A stretch of DNA of 64,000 bases, taken from positions 248,001 through 312,000 of the forward strand of contig FMEL01000002.1 of the NCBI GenBank assembly GCA_900066355.1. The letters are read 5' to 3'. The notes under the pieces are model-generated. The model was not told the origin of the DNA and made no database searches. It worked only from the letters and a program-made list of their open reading frames with translations. The stretch is from an uncultured Ruminococcus sp. (GTDB taxonomy: Bacteria; Bacillota; Clostridia; Lachnospirales; Lachnospiraceae). This document shows positions 25,462 to 34,087 of this stretch, one piece after another (position 1 is the stretch's first letter; every line of letters starts with the position of its first letter). The position numbers and the translations under genes were made by a program.

Positions 25462-25893
25462 TCAGATTATATAATCTCCTACATCTGATTTCTGCTCAAG
25501 CAGATCTTCCAGTGTAATCCCGTCAAAATATTCATTAATCAGATTATAGAATTTTTCCCACATCTGTAATGTCTTGCAGGATGATGCCCTTTCACACTGA
25601 TTCGGGTGATCATCAAGACATGCTACCGGTGCCATTGAGCCTTCTGTAATTCTTAAAATACTGCCGATCGTATATTCTGCCGGAGTTTTGGCCAGACGAT
25701 ATCCGCCTCCTTTTCCACGTAATGCCTTTACAAATTTCTGTTTACTCAGTACAGATACAATGGATTCCAGATACTTTTCGGAAATCTCCTGTCTTTTCGC
25801 AATGTCCATTAACGGAATGTATTCTCCATTGTTATGCTCTGCAAGATCCAGCATAACACGAAGTGCATAACGTCCTCTTGTTGATATTTTCAT
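25462..25893 (-). CDS. Rrf2-family regulator with three cysteines (IscR-like)
   Basis: 143 residues. The N-terminus KISTRGRYALRVMLDLAE is the Rrf2 winged-helix start. C92, C100 and C106 (C-x7-C-x5-C) resemble the Fe-S ligands of IscR, so it may sense Fe-S status. It lies between cysA and the metY operon, with its own promoter (TTGTAT, 17 bases, TATGAT at 25942-25914). No isc genes follow it, which argues for a role in sulfur uptake rather than classical isc control. Its site is not known. Confidence 0.85.
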   Translation of the reverse strand: MKISTRGRYALRVMLDLAEHNNGEYIPLMDIAKRQEISEKYLESIVSVLSKQKFVKALRGKGGGYRLAKTPAEYTIGSILRITEGSMAPVACLDDHPNQCERASSCKTLQMWEKFYNLINEYFDGITLEDLLEQKSDVGDYII

Positions 25894-25913
25894 GTAAATC
25901 CCTCCATATACCT

Positions 25914-25942
25914 ATCATACTACAAGGTTTTAGGGAATACAA
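25914..25942 (-). promoter_or_regulatory. probable promoter of the IscR-like gene
   Basis: TTGTAT (25942-25937), 17-base spacer, TATGAT (25919-25914), just downstream of cysA. Confidence 0.5.
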
Positions 25943-25951
25943 GTAATATTG

Positions 25952-27010
25952 TCAGATTACCAGATAATCTTCTTTTGCCGAGCTGTTTTCCAGCGTATAG
26001 ACTTTGTTTTCTTTTATAACAAAAATACGCTGTACAAACACATCTACTGTTTCCCCTGTATGTACAAGTGGCTCATCCAGTCCTCTTCGCGCACTTAACC
26101 GTACATCTCCGACTTTCAGCCCCAGTTCAAAATAGCTTCCGCGGAAAGCAACCCGCTCCACTACCGCTTCCGATGCTGAACTTTTGTATTTCTGCACCTC
26201 ATTTTTTCTTGTTACTTTGATAAATTCCGGACGGACAATCGCGTGGTCTGCTCCGTCAACATCTTCAAAATAATTGAAGATATGATAATCTTTCACAATT
26301 GCTGCCTGTCCAAAGAAAGAAGCACTGAAAGCAGTCTCCGGACTCTGGTATACTTCCACCGGACTTCCTTTCTGCTCAATGTGTCCTCTGTTTGTAATAA
26401 TGATCTCATCTGCAACTTCAATTGCTTCATCCTGGTCATGTGTGACAAAAATACTGGTAATACCAAGTTTTTCGATCATATCTTTCAGCCATGTCCGAAG
26501 TTCCTGTCGGATTTTAGCGTCAATAGCAGCAAACGGCTCATCCAGAAGCAATAACTGCGGATTCGGCGCCAGTGCCCTTGCAAAAGCAACTCTCTGTCTC
26601 TGTCCACCGGAAAGCTGGCTCGGATATCTTTTTTCAAGTCCTTTCAGGCCGATCAGTTCAATCAGCTCGGTTACTCTTTTTTTGATATAAGTTTTATCAG
26701 CCTTCTGTACTTTCAGGCCAAATGCGATATTATCATATACTGTCATATAGCGAAACAATGCATAACTCTGGAATACAAAACCAATACCTCTCTCGCTGGC
26801 CGGAATATCATTGACTACTCTTCCATCTATGATGATCTCGCCACTGTCCGGCTGTTCCAATCCGGCGATCATGCGCAGGATCGTTGTTTTTCCGCTTCCG
26901 CTCGGTCCTAAAAGTCCGATCAGTTTTCCCTTTTCGATTCCGAAGGAAACATGATCCGATGCCTTATAATCTCCAAAAGTCTTATTGATGTCTTTTAATT
27001 CCACGTACAT
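25952..27010 (-). CDS. cysA: sulfate ABC transporter ATP-binding protein
   Basis: 352 residues. Walker A GPSGSGKTT near residue 34, signature LSGGQRQRVAFARAL near 133, Walker B LLLLDEPFAAID near 154, then a C-terminal regulatory domain. Energises sulfate (and thiosulfate) uptake with CysT and CysW. It overlaps the cysW stop by one base. Last gene of the sbp-cysT-cysW-cysA operon. Confidence 0.94.
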   Translation of the reverse strand: MYVELKDINKTFGDYKASDHVSFGIEKGKLIGLLGPSGSGKTTILRMIAGLEQPDSGEIIIDGRVVNDIPASERGIGFVFQSYALFRYMTVYDNIAFGLKVQKADKTYIKKRVTELIELIGLKGLEKRYPSQLSGGQRQRVAFARALAPNPQLLLLDEPFAAIDAKIRQELRTWLKDMIEKLGITSIFVTHDQDEAIEVADEIIITNRGHIEQKGSPVEVYQSPETAFSASFFGQAAIVKDYHIFNYFEDVDGADHAIVRPEFIKVTRKNEVQKYKSSASEAVVERVAFRGSYFELGLKVGDVRLSARRGLDEPLVHTGETVDVFVQRIFVIKENKVYTLENSSAKEDYLVI

Positions 27011-27834
27011 TATGCTTCCTCCTTTTTGCCCCGATGTTCCATGATACTTCGTATAATCAGAAGAATGACCGCCATGATCACCAAAACAGATGATACTGCG
27101 AATGCCGGTACATACTGAAATTCATTAAATAAAATCTCCACATGCAGCGGCAATGTATTTGTAAGTCCTCTGAGATGTCCGGACAATACTGATACAGCGC
27201 CAAATTCTCCCATTGCCCTTGCCGTACACAAGACGATGCCGTACAGAAGTGCCCATTTGATATGTGGAAATGTAATCTTCGAAAAAATCGTCCAGCCTTT
27301 TGCGCCCATCAGTGCCGCTGCTTCTTCTTCATCTGTTCCGATGGATTCCAGCACCGGAAGAAGTTCGCGGAAAACAAACGGAAACGTTACAAATACTGTT
27401 GCCAGAATAATTCCCGGCACCGCAAATACAATCTGTATCCCTGCTTGTTGCAGATATGGGTACAAAACACTCTGTTTTCCGAAGACAAGCAGATAGATAA
27501 GACCTGCAATGATCGGGGATACGGTAACCGGTACATCGATCAGTGTTGTCAGGACTTTTTTTCCTTTAAACTGAAATCTCGTCACTGCCCAGGCTGCGCA
27601 CAGTCCGAAAAATGTATTGCATAAAACTGCAATGACTGTTGCCTTCAGAGTCAGCATCAGCGCATCGATTGTATAAGAATCTATCACTGCTTCAATATAA
27701 ACCTGCCAGCCTTTTTTTAATGCCTCTGTAACAACAACAAATAACGGCAGCACCAGCATCACAAAAAGAAAGAGGACACTGATTCCGATCAGCAGAAATT
27801 TTACTGCTTTTGATTCTGTTTTATGATTTTCCAT
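27010..27834 (-). CDS. cysW: sulfate ABC transporter permease CysW
   Basis: 274 residues with about six membrane helices. The cytoplasmic EAA loop reads EEEAAALMGAKGWTIF near residue 173, the contact to CysA. Start and stop overlap the neighbours by one base each, a sign of translational coupling. The order T-W-A is the usual one. Confidence 0.93.
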   Translation of the reverse strand: MENHKTESKAVKFLLIGISVLFLFVMLVLPLFVVVTEALKKGWQVYIEAVIDSYTIDALMLTLKATVIAVLCNTFFGLCAAWAVTRFQFKGKKVLTTLIDVPVTVSPIIAGLIYLLVFGKQSVLYPYLQQAGIQIVFAVPGIILATVFVTFPFVFRELLPVLESIGTDEEEAAALMGAKGWTIFSKITFPHIKWALLYGIVLCTARAMGEFGAVSVLSGHLRGLTNTLPLHVEILFNEFQYVPAFAVSSVLVIMAVILLIIRSIMEHRGKKEEA

Positions 27835-28670
27835 CAGATGGCTCCCCCTCTCAGTCTTTTTGAATTACGTGCCTGCATCAGATTCATCAAAAATAAGATT
27901 AAAAACGATGCAATGAGCATGACCAGTGCAATGGATGTTGCACTCTGATAATCAAATTCCTGCAGTTCTGACATAATGATCAGTGGTGTGATCTCTGTTT
28001 CATACGGACGGTTGCCGGCAATAAATACAACACTTCCGTATTCTCCGAGGCAGCGCCCGAAGGCAAGCCCTGTTCCGGTCAGAAGCGGTGGCAGAAGTTC
28101 CGGCAGGATTACTCTTCGGAAAATCAGTCCCGGTTTTGCACCCATGACACGTGCTGCTTCTTCATAAGAACCATCCAGTTTTTCAAGAACAGGCTGTACC
28201 GCTCTTGCTACAAACGGAATTCCAACAAAAATCAATGCAAATGTAATACCAAGTTTGGTATAGGCGATCTTGATACCGAATTTTGCAAAAAAACTTCCAA
28301 TCAGTCTCTGGTCTGCTGTAAGAGATGTGAGCGAAATACCTGCTACTGCAGTCGGCAGTGCAAAAGGAAGTTCGATCATCCCGTCCATGATCCGTTTGCC
28401 GGGAAATTCATAACGCACCAGCACCCAGGCAAGGATCAGTCCCATCACAGCGTTAACCAGTGACGCACCAAGTGCTGTGATAAAACTCACGTAAAAGCTG
28501 GACAACACTCTTTTTCTTGTAATTACTTCGAAAAACTCTTTCAGGCCGAGCTGCGATGAATAAACCACAAGCGATGCCAGCGGAATCAGGACTATGATAC
28601 TCAGCATTGTGATCGTCACGCCCATTGTCAGTCCGAATCCGGGAATCACTCTTTTTTTACTTTTTTTCAT
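27834..28670 (-). CDS. cysT: sulfate ABC transporter permease CysT
   Basis: 278 residues, about six membrane helices. EAA loop YEEAARVMGAKPGLIFRRV near residue 168. Forms the channel with CysW. It follows the binding-protein gene with a gap of 19 bases. Confidence 0.93.
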   Translation of the reverse strand: MKKSKKRVIPGFGLTMGVTITMLSIIVLIPLASLVVYSSQLGLKEFFEVITRKRVLSSFYVSFITALGASLVNAVMGLILAWVLVRYEFPGKRIMDGMIELPFALPTAVAGISLTSLTADQRLIGSFFAKFGIKIAYTKLGITFALIFVGIPFVARAVQPVLEKLDGSYEEAARVMGAKPGLIFRRVILPELLPPLLTGTGLAFGRCLGEYGSVVFIAGNRPYETEITPLIIMSELQEFDYQSATSIALVMLIASFLILFLMNLMQARNSKRLRGGAI

Positions 28671-28689
28671 AATATCCGCTCCTCATCTT

Positions 28690-29721
28690 TTAGTTGCCGT
28701 AAATTCTGTCAAATACTCCGCCGTCTGCAAAATGTTTCTGCTGAACTTCCTGCCATCCTCCGAAATCATCGATGGTCTTCAATTCCATGCCGAGGTCAAA
28801 AACATCTTTGTATTCGTTTAAGATCTGTTTATTTGCCGGGCGATAATAATTCTGTGCGGCAATGCGCTGTGCCTCATCAGAATACAGATAATTCAGATAT
28901 TCTCTTGAAACCTCTTCCGTACCACGGTTTTCTGCCACTTCGTCAACCACTGCTACAGACGGCTGTGCAAGTACACTGATGCTCGGATTCACAATTTCAA
29001 ACTCATCCGGATCATCTGCCACAGAGAGAAAAGCTTCATTTTCCCATGCAATCAGAACATCTCCCTGTCCGTTTTCTGCAAAGGAGGTTGTTGCACTTCT
29101 TGCACCGGAATCCAGAACGAGAACATTCTGATATAACTTTTTGATAAAGTTTTCCATCTGTGCTTCATCACCGTCGTATTGTTTCTGCGCATATGCCCAC
29201 GCCGCAAGGTAGTTCCAGCGCGCACCTCCGGAAGTTTTTGGATTTGGTGTAATGACATCCACATCATCCCGGATCAGATCTTTCCAGTCCTGAATGTTTT
29301 TCGGATTGCCTTTTCTTACAAGAAATACAATTGTCGATGTATAAGGTGCGCTGTCATCTGGAAATTCTTCTTTCCATCCGTCCCGAATCATTCCGGAATT
29401 TTCAATTGCATCAATATCATATTCAAGGGCGAGTGTCACAACATCTGCCTGGAGTCCGTTGATCACTTCCAGAGCCTGTTTGCCGGAACCTCCGTGTGAC
29501 TGGATGACATCGACATCCTGTCCTGTTTTTTCTTTCCAGTGTTCTTTAAAGATTTTGTTATAGGATTCATACAGTTCTCTTGTCGGATCATACGAAACAT
29601 TAATAATATGTATATTCGTTCCTGCCCCGGCATCATAGGAACAGACGCCCGCAAATGCGGCAATTCCAAGCACTGCTGCCAGACAGAGGTTTCGAAATTT
29701 CTTTTTCTTCATTTGTGTCAC
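28690..29721 (-). CDS. sbp: sulfate-binding protein of the ABC transporter
   Basis: 343 residues. N-terminal signal peptide with KKKKFR and a hydrophobic stretch LCLAAVLGIAAFAG ending at a cysteine (GVCSYD), so it may be a lipoprotein, as usual in Gram-positives, although the lipobox AGVC is imperfect. The family stretch TPNPKTSGGARWNYLAAWAYA is near residue 163. Captures sulfate outside the membrane for CysTWA. First gene of its operon, with promoter and operator upstream. Confidence 0.92.
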   Translation of the reverse strand: MTQMKKKKFRNLCLAAVLGIAAFAGVCSYDAGAGTNIHIINVSYDPTRELYESYNKIFKEHWKEKTGQDVDVIQSHGGSGKQALEVINGLQADVVTLALEYDIDAIENSGMIRDGWKEEFPDDSAPYTSTIVFLVRKGNPKNIQDWKDLIRDDVDVITPNPKTSGGARWNYLAAWAYAQKQYDGDEAQMENFIKKLYQNVLVLDSGARSATTSFAENGQGDVLIAWENEAFLSVADDPDEFEIVNPSISVLAQPSVAVVDEVAENRGTEEVSREYLNYLYSDEAQRIAAQNYYRPANKQILNEYKDVFDLGMELKTIDDFGGWQEVQQKHFADGGVFDRIYGN

Positions 29722-29773
29722 TCCCTGTTGATTTTTTATAACATATGTAAATAATATGTTTTACGTTAATGGC

Positions 29774-29802
29774 ATTATATACCAATAAACATATCTTTTA
29801 AA
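29774..29802 (-). promoter_or_regulatory. promoter of the sulfate transporter operon
   Basis: TTTAAA (29802-29797), 17-base spacer, TATAAT (29779-29774). Weak -35, perfect -10, as expected for a regulated promoter. Confidence 0.7.
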
Positions 29803-29807
29803 TATGT
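29789..29807. promoter_or_regulatory. candidate sulfur operator upstream of sbp
   Basis: Minus-strand ACATAT-N7-ATATGT, a perfect inverted repeat covering the -35. Same spacing as at 25282 and 35063. Confidence 0.65.
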
Positions 29808-29843
29808 TTATAAGAAAACGTTTGCACAATCTGCAATTTTCAC

Positions 29844-29877
29844 AAAAAAACAGCCACCATCCTTCCGACAGCAGCTG
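29844..29877 (-). terminator. probable terminator of the rhodanese-TtcA gene
   Basis: Minus-strand stem CAGCTGCTGTC with GGATGGTGGCTG (four G-U type pairs) followed by TTTTTTT. It insulates the sbp promoter. Confidence 0.6.
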
Positions 29878-29892
29878 CATTATATTGCTCTT

Positions 29893-31044
29893 CTATTTTA
29901 CATCATCATAGGTATCAAGGAAGTTATGCCTTACCCCATCCTGTTTATATCCGATAACAGTATTGAGGTTAACATTCTCCACACTTCGGAAAATATTATA
30001 TTCAATAACCGGATCTTTCTGCGCAAGTTCATGGATCAGTTCTTTAATCTCAGCCCTCTTGGAACCTTTTTCTGTGCCACCACAGGATGCACAGTGCTCT
30101 GTAAAGCGGCATGCACACTGGATAAAATGCAGGTCATTATAATTTGCCCAGTGAATGATATCTGCCTCGCGGATCAGATACAGCGGACGGATCAGTTCCA
30201 TACCTTCAAAGTTTGTACTGTGAAGTTTCGGCATCATCGTCTGCACCTGTGCACCATAAAGCATTCCCATAAGAATGGTCTCGATCACATCATCATAATG
30301 GTGACCAAGCGCAATTTTGTTACATCCAAGTTCTTTTGCCTTACTATAAAGATATCCCCTTCTCATACGTGCGCAGAGATAGCACGGAGACTGCTCCTCA
30401 GAGGCTACAATATTGAAAATATCTGATTCAAACACTGTGATCGGCACATTAAGAATCTTTGCATTATCTTTGATAGTCTGATAATTGATTTCATTATATC
30501 CCGGATTCATCACAAGAAAAACAACTTCGAAATTTTTCTTTCCATGACGGGAAAGCTCCTGAAAAAGCTTTGCCATCAGCATGGAATCCTTACCACCGGA
30601 AATACAGACTGCAATCTTATCTCCATCCTGCACCAGTTCATATTCTCTGATTGCCTTAGTAAAGCGTCTCCAGATCGGTTTGCGGAATTTCTTGATAATA
30701 CTGCGTTCAATATCTTTGGTACGCTGCTCTGCTTCACTATGATTTGCCATCAGTCTGCCGAGTTTAAGTTTCAGCCATGCACGATAGCCGTTTTTGACAC
30801 TGTAGATCTCATATCCCTGTTCCGTCAGTTCTTCCGCGATCTCCTCGCTCTTCTGCCCGGTATAACAAACCAGATAGACCGGACAATCCTTACGGATCTC
30901 ATCCATATGCTCTTCCAGCTCTTCCCAGTATATATTGACTGCACCCGGATAAGTCTCTTTTTCAAAGTCAGCCTTATCACGGATATCAATCACCTGTTTT
31001 TCCCTTGTATCCTGCTCTAATTCTTCAATCGTTCTAATACACAT
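29893..31044 (-). CDS. rhodanese domain fused to a TtcA-like PP-loop tRNA thiolation enzyme
   Basis: 383 residues. Residues 1 to about 95 are a rhodanese domain with the persulfide cysteine C60 in LVCYTGQKSEE. From about 105 a TtcA/TilS-type ATPase follows: SGGKDS at 149-154, C221 and C224 (CYLC) and a later cysteine group at 310-321, probable Fe-S ligands. Such enzymes thiolate tRNA cytidine-32 or related sites; the rhodanese part would deliver sulfur in cis. The fusion is seen directly; the exact tRNA target is not. Located between the sulfate transporter and the cysK region. Confidence 0.85.
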   Translation of the reverse strand: MCIRTIEELEQDTREKQVIDIRDKADFEKETYPGAVNIYWEELEEHMDEIRKDCPVYLVCYTGQKSEEIAEELTEQGYEIYSVKNGYRAWLKLKLGRLMANHSEAEQRTKDIERSIIKKFRKPIWRRFTKAIREYELVQDGDKIAVCISGGKDSMLMAKLFQELSRHGKKNFEVVFLVMNPGYNEINYQTIKDNAKILNVPITVFESDIFNIVASEEQSPCYLCARMRRGYLYSKAKELGCNKIALGHHYDDVIETILMGMLYGAQVQTMMPKLHSTNFEGMELIRPLYLIREADIIHWANYNDLHFIQCACRFTEHCASCGGTEKGSKRAEIKELIHELAQKDPVIEYNIFRSVENVNLNTVIGYKQDGVRHNFLDTYDDVK

Positions 31045-31087
31045 ATCAATCTTCCTTTATATTTTTCAGACAATGCCTGACATATCT

Positions 31088-32164
31088 TTATATACAGTAA
31101 TCACTCCAGAAACTTTCCGAAACATGTGAACAGCTGTTTCTCACAAGAAGTTTTCCTGACAGTTCCATCCTCACAACACCACTGTGTCCGCCCTTCATCC
31201 GGTCCAGAAGAAGATACAGCGCAAAACGTCCCATTTCCTCTTTCGGAAGGCCAACAGTTGTCAGCATCGGTTTCGTATACTGTGCCTCTTCAATATCATC
31301 ACTCGCTATTATCGACGGAGTAAAATAGAGATTTCTGCATCGCCGCAGACATTTCAGCATTCCCACCGCTGTAATATCATTCGCACAGTAAATTCCGGTT
31401 GGACAGTCTTCAGATTTCAGAAGTTTCTCCATTGCCTCAAAACCTTCAATCTCGGTCTGGTTCGACTCTACAACATATTCCGGTATCACATCCAGATTAT
31501 GCTGCTTCAATGTATCCAGATATCCGGTATAACGGTCTTCATTCCTGCATCCACCCACATAGCCGATATTACGGTGTCCCAGTGAGATCAGATGCTCTAC
31601 TGCCATCGCGGCAATCTTTTTGCCGTCACAAAGAACTTCATCCACTTCATAATTCGTAGAATTCCGGTTTACAGAAACTACGCTCCGGTATTTCTGATTC
31701 AGTTTTTTTAGAGCAAGTGGATTACAGCGCCCGATAATGATCAGACCATCCTTTTTTTCTTCTGTCTCAGTATACATGTCCTGAATGATCTGGTCAAGAT
31801 TTTCTCTCCGGCATTTACGGTCATCTGAAAAGAACGGTTTGTACCAAACCTTTGAAAGGATACAGTTCTGTTCATGAATTTCACTCTCTATAATGCGAAG
31901 AAGCTCTGTAAAAAAAGGATCCGTTCTGGACTCATCTGTCCTCGTCATCAGCACATGGATATGCCAGATTCTGCTTTCTTTTGCCTGTGTTCCTTTTTTG
32001 AGATTGCGAGCTGCCTCATTTGGGACATAATTCATCTCCATGGCAATAGACCAGACGTTTTCCCGGAGGCCCGGTACGGAACATCTGTAATCTGGTTTAT
32101 TCAGGATACGGGAAACGGTAGATACCGATACTCCTGCTTTTTCTGCGATTTTTTTGATTGACAT
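31088..32164 (-). CDS. LacI/GalR-family transcriptional regulator
   Basis: 358 residues from the start ATG 32164, which follows GAGGAAA and begins the helix-turn-helix MSIKKIAEKAGVSVSTVSRILN. The longer frame to 32296 overlaps the neighbouring rrf2 gene and has no support. The C-terminal part is a periplasmic-binding-protein-like sensor (VSVNRNSTNYEVDEVL, GYVGGCRNEDRYTGY). The effector is unknown; no sugar operon is adjacent. The linker between the DNA-binding and sensor parts contains an unusual basic, polar stretch (KKGTQAKESRIWH). Confidence 0.88.
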   Translation of the reverse strand: MSIKKIAEKAGVSVSTVSRILNKPDYRCSVPGLRENVWSIAMEMNYVPNEAARNLKKGTQAKESRIWHIHVLMTRTDESRTDPFFTELLRIIESEIHEQNCILSKVWYKPFFSDDRKCRRENLDQIIQDMYTETEEKKDGLIIIGRCNPLALKKLNQKYRSVVSVNRNSTNYEVDEVLCDGKKIAAMAVEHLISLGHRNIGYVGGCRNEDRYTGYLDTLKQHNLDVIPEYVVESNQTEIEGFEAMEKLLKSEDCPTGIYCANDITAVGMLKCLRRCRNLYFTPSIIASDDIEEAQYTKPMLTTVGLPKEEMGRFALYLLLDRMKGGHSGVVRMELSGKLLVRNSCSHVSESFWSDYCI

Positions 32165-32255
32165 GTGTATTTCCTCTTTCTGCCAGACATACGCTGCGTA
32201 TATAAGAATAACCGGAAGCCAGAGCGACAAAGCCGCCTGAAACCTCCGGTCATAT

Positions 32256-32699
32256 TCAGATATAGTACATTTCCTGTTTTTCATAATGATCGGCATAATA
32301 TCCTGTCATCTGTGCCAAAGTAAGATTTGACAGAATCTGATCAAGTTCCTGATTGACGGAATCCACCACCAGTTTCTGAATCGTATCGGAGATTCCTTTG
32401 TAACTGTTTTCCGCCAGAACATCCTCATCTTCGAGATGATAACTTCCCTCTAGGGCTTCTACCACGGATGCAACAGTGATCTCGTCAGCATCTTTTGCCA
32501 GATTGTATCCTCCCTGCGAGCCTTTGACACTTTTTACGATACCCGTCCTTCGAAACGAGGCAAATATGTGTTCCAGAAACTGTAAAGAAATGTCATTTCT
32601 CTCAGCAATGGTTTTCAGGGCTACCGGTGTGGTGGACGGCTGTGCTGCCAGATCCACCAACGCAGTGAGACCATATCTGGTTTTTTTACAGAATTTCAA
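32256..32699 (-). CDS. Rrf2-family regulator without Fe-S cysteines (CymR-like)
   Basis: 147 residues. Winged helix KKTRYGLTALVDLAAQ at the start. Only one cysteine (C4), so it cannot bind an IscR-type cluster. In Bacillus and staphylococci the Rrf2 protein CymR represses sulfur genes in complex with CysK. This gene lies in one transcription unit with cysK and metY, adjacent to metY with no gap, which supports a CymR role (inference). Likely binds the ACATAT-N7-RTATGT sites. The symbol is withheld because identity is not proven. Confidence 0.85.
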   Translation of the reverse strand: MKFCKKTRYGLTALVDLAAQPSTTPVALKTIAERNDISLQFLEHIFASFRRTGIVKSVKGSQGGYNLAKDADEITVASVVEALEGSYHLEDEDVLAENSYKGISDTIQKLVVDSVNQELDQILSNLTLAQMTGYYADHYEKQEMYYI

Positions 32700-34010
32700 T
32701 TACTGAATTGCCTTGAAAGCTTCATCCAGATCCTGAATGATATCATCGATATTTTCCGTTCCGATAGAGAGACGGATAGTGTTCGGTTTGATACCCTGAT
32801 CCAGAAGTTCTTCCTCTGTGCACTGGCTGTGGGTGGTGGTTGCCGGATGGATAACCAGTGATTTAACATCCGCTACGTTTGCAAGCAGTGAAAACAGTTC
32901 CAGGTTGTCGATGAAATCTTTTGCTGTCTGTGCATCTCCCTTAATTTCGAATGTGAAGATAGATCCACCGCCATTCGGGAAGTATTTTGCATACAGTGCT
33001 TTCTGGCTCTCATCATCTGTTACAGACGGATGATGTACTTTTTCAACCTGCGGATGATTGTTGAGGTACTGAACAACTTTCAGTGCGTTCTCTACATGAC
33101 GCTCTACACGAAGAGACAGTGTTTCAAGTCCCTGGAGGAAGATAAAGGAGCTTACAGGAGAGATTGTTGCACCTGTGTCACGAAGAAGGATTGCACGAAT
33201 CTTTGTAACAAACGCTGCCGGTCCGCATGCTTTTGTGAAGCTGATTCCATGGTAGCTCGGGTTTGGCTCTGTCAAGGACGGGAATTTACCGGAAGCTTCC
33301 CAGTCGAATTTACCGCCTTCTATGATTACACCACCGATAGTTGTTCCATGTCCACCGATGAATTTGGTTGCAGAATGAACAACGATATCTGCACCGTACT
33401 CAATCGGTCTTACAAGGTAAGGTGTTGCAAATGTATTATCTACAACAAGCGGAATCTGATGTCTGTGTGCGATTTCTGCGCATGCTTCAACATCAACTAC
33501 ATCAGAGTTCGGGTTTCCAAGAGTCTCGATATAAAGTGCTTTTGTGTTGTCCTGAATTGCATTTTCTACTTCTTCAAGATTGAAGATATCAACAAATGTT
33601 GTTGTGATTCCGTATGCCGGAAGTGTATGCTCCAGAAGGTTTGTTGTTCCACCGTAGATATTCTTTGCTGCTACAATATGATCCCCGTTCTGTGCAAGGT
33701 TTTCGATTGTATATGTGATTGCTGCTGCACCGGAAGCTACTGCAAGTGCTGCGCTGCCACCTTCAAGAGCTGCGATTCTCTTTTCGAATACATCTTCTGT
33801 CGGGTTTGTCAGACGTCCGTAGATGTTACCTGCATCTGCAAGTCCGAAACGTGCAGCTGCATGGTCACAGTTACGGAATACATATGAAGATGTCTGATAG
33901 ATTGGAACAGCTCTTGCATCAGTAACCGGATCCGGCTGTTCCTGTCCTACATGAAGCTGAAGTGTTTCAAATTTAAATTTTCTGTTTTCTCTTGTAATTT
34001 TTTCACCCAT
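32700..34010 (-). CDS. metY: O-acetylhomoserine sulfhydrylase, second paralogue
   Basis: 436 residues, PLP-dependent. PLP lysine in VVHSATKFIGGHGTTIGGV near residue 213, and the O-acetylhomoserine sulfhydrylase N-terminus FETLQLHVGQEQPDPVT. Makes homocysteine from O-acetylhomoserine and sulfide. 77 bases after cysK, directly before the CymR-like gene. Codon use looks more uniform than in its neighbours (repeated GTTGTT, GCTGCT on the coding strand), consistent with high expression. Confidence 0.92.
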   Translation of the reverse strand: MGEKITRENRKFKFETLQLHVGQEQPDPVTDARAVPIYQTSSYVFRNCDHAAARFGLADAGNIYGRLTNPTEDVFEKRIAALEGGSAALAVASGAAAITYTIENLAQNGDHIVAAKNIYGGTTNLLEHTLPAYGITTTFVDIFNLEEVENAIQDNTKALYIETLGNPNSDVVDVEACAEIAHRHQIPLVVDNTFATPYLVRPIEYGADIVVHSATKFIGGHGTTIGGVIIEGGKFDWEASGKFPSLTEPNPSYHGISFTKACGPAAFVTKIRAILLRDTGATISPVSSFIFLQGLETLSLRVERHVENALKVVQYLNNHPQVEKVHHPSVTDDESQKALYAKYFPNGGGSIFTFEIKGDAQTAKDFIDNLELFSLLANVADVKSLVIHPATTTHSQCTEEELLDQGIKPNTIRLSIGTENIDDIIQDLDEAFKAIQ

Positions 34011-34087
34011 GGATCTAATCCTCTTTTCTGTTTTTTAAATTTATTTATGGCCGCTATATATACATTATGAAATGCTTCGCAGCAAGA

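Noticed and set aside
33030..33887. 285-codon plus-strand frame with many cysteines
   Set aside because: Antisense of the second metY, produced by its biased codons; no ribosome binding site.
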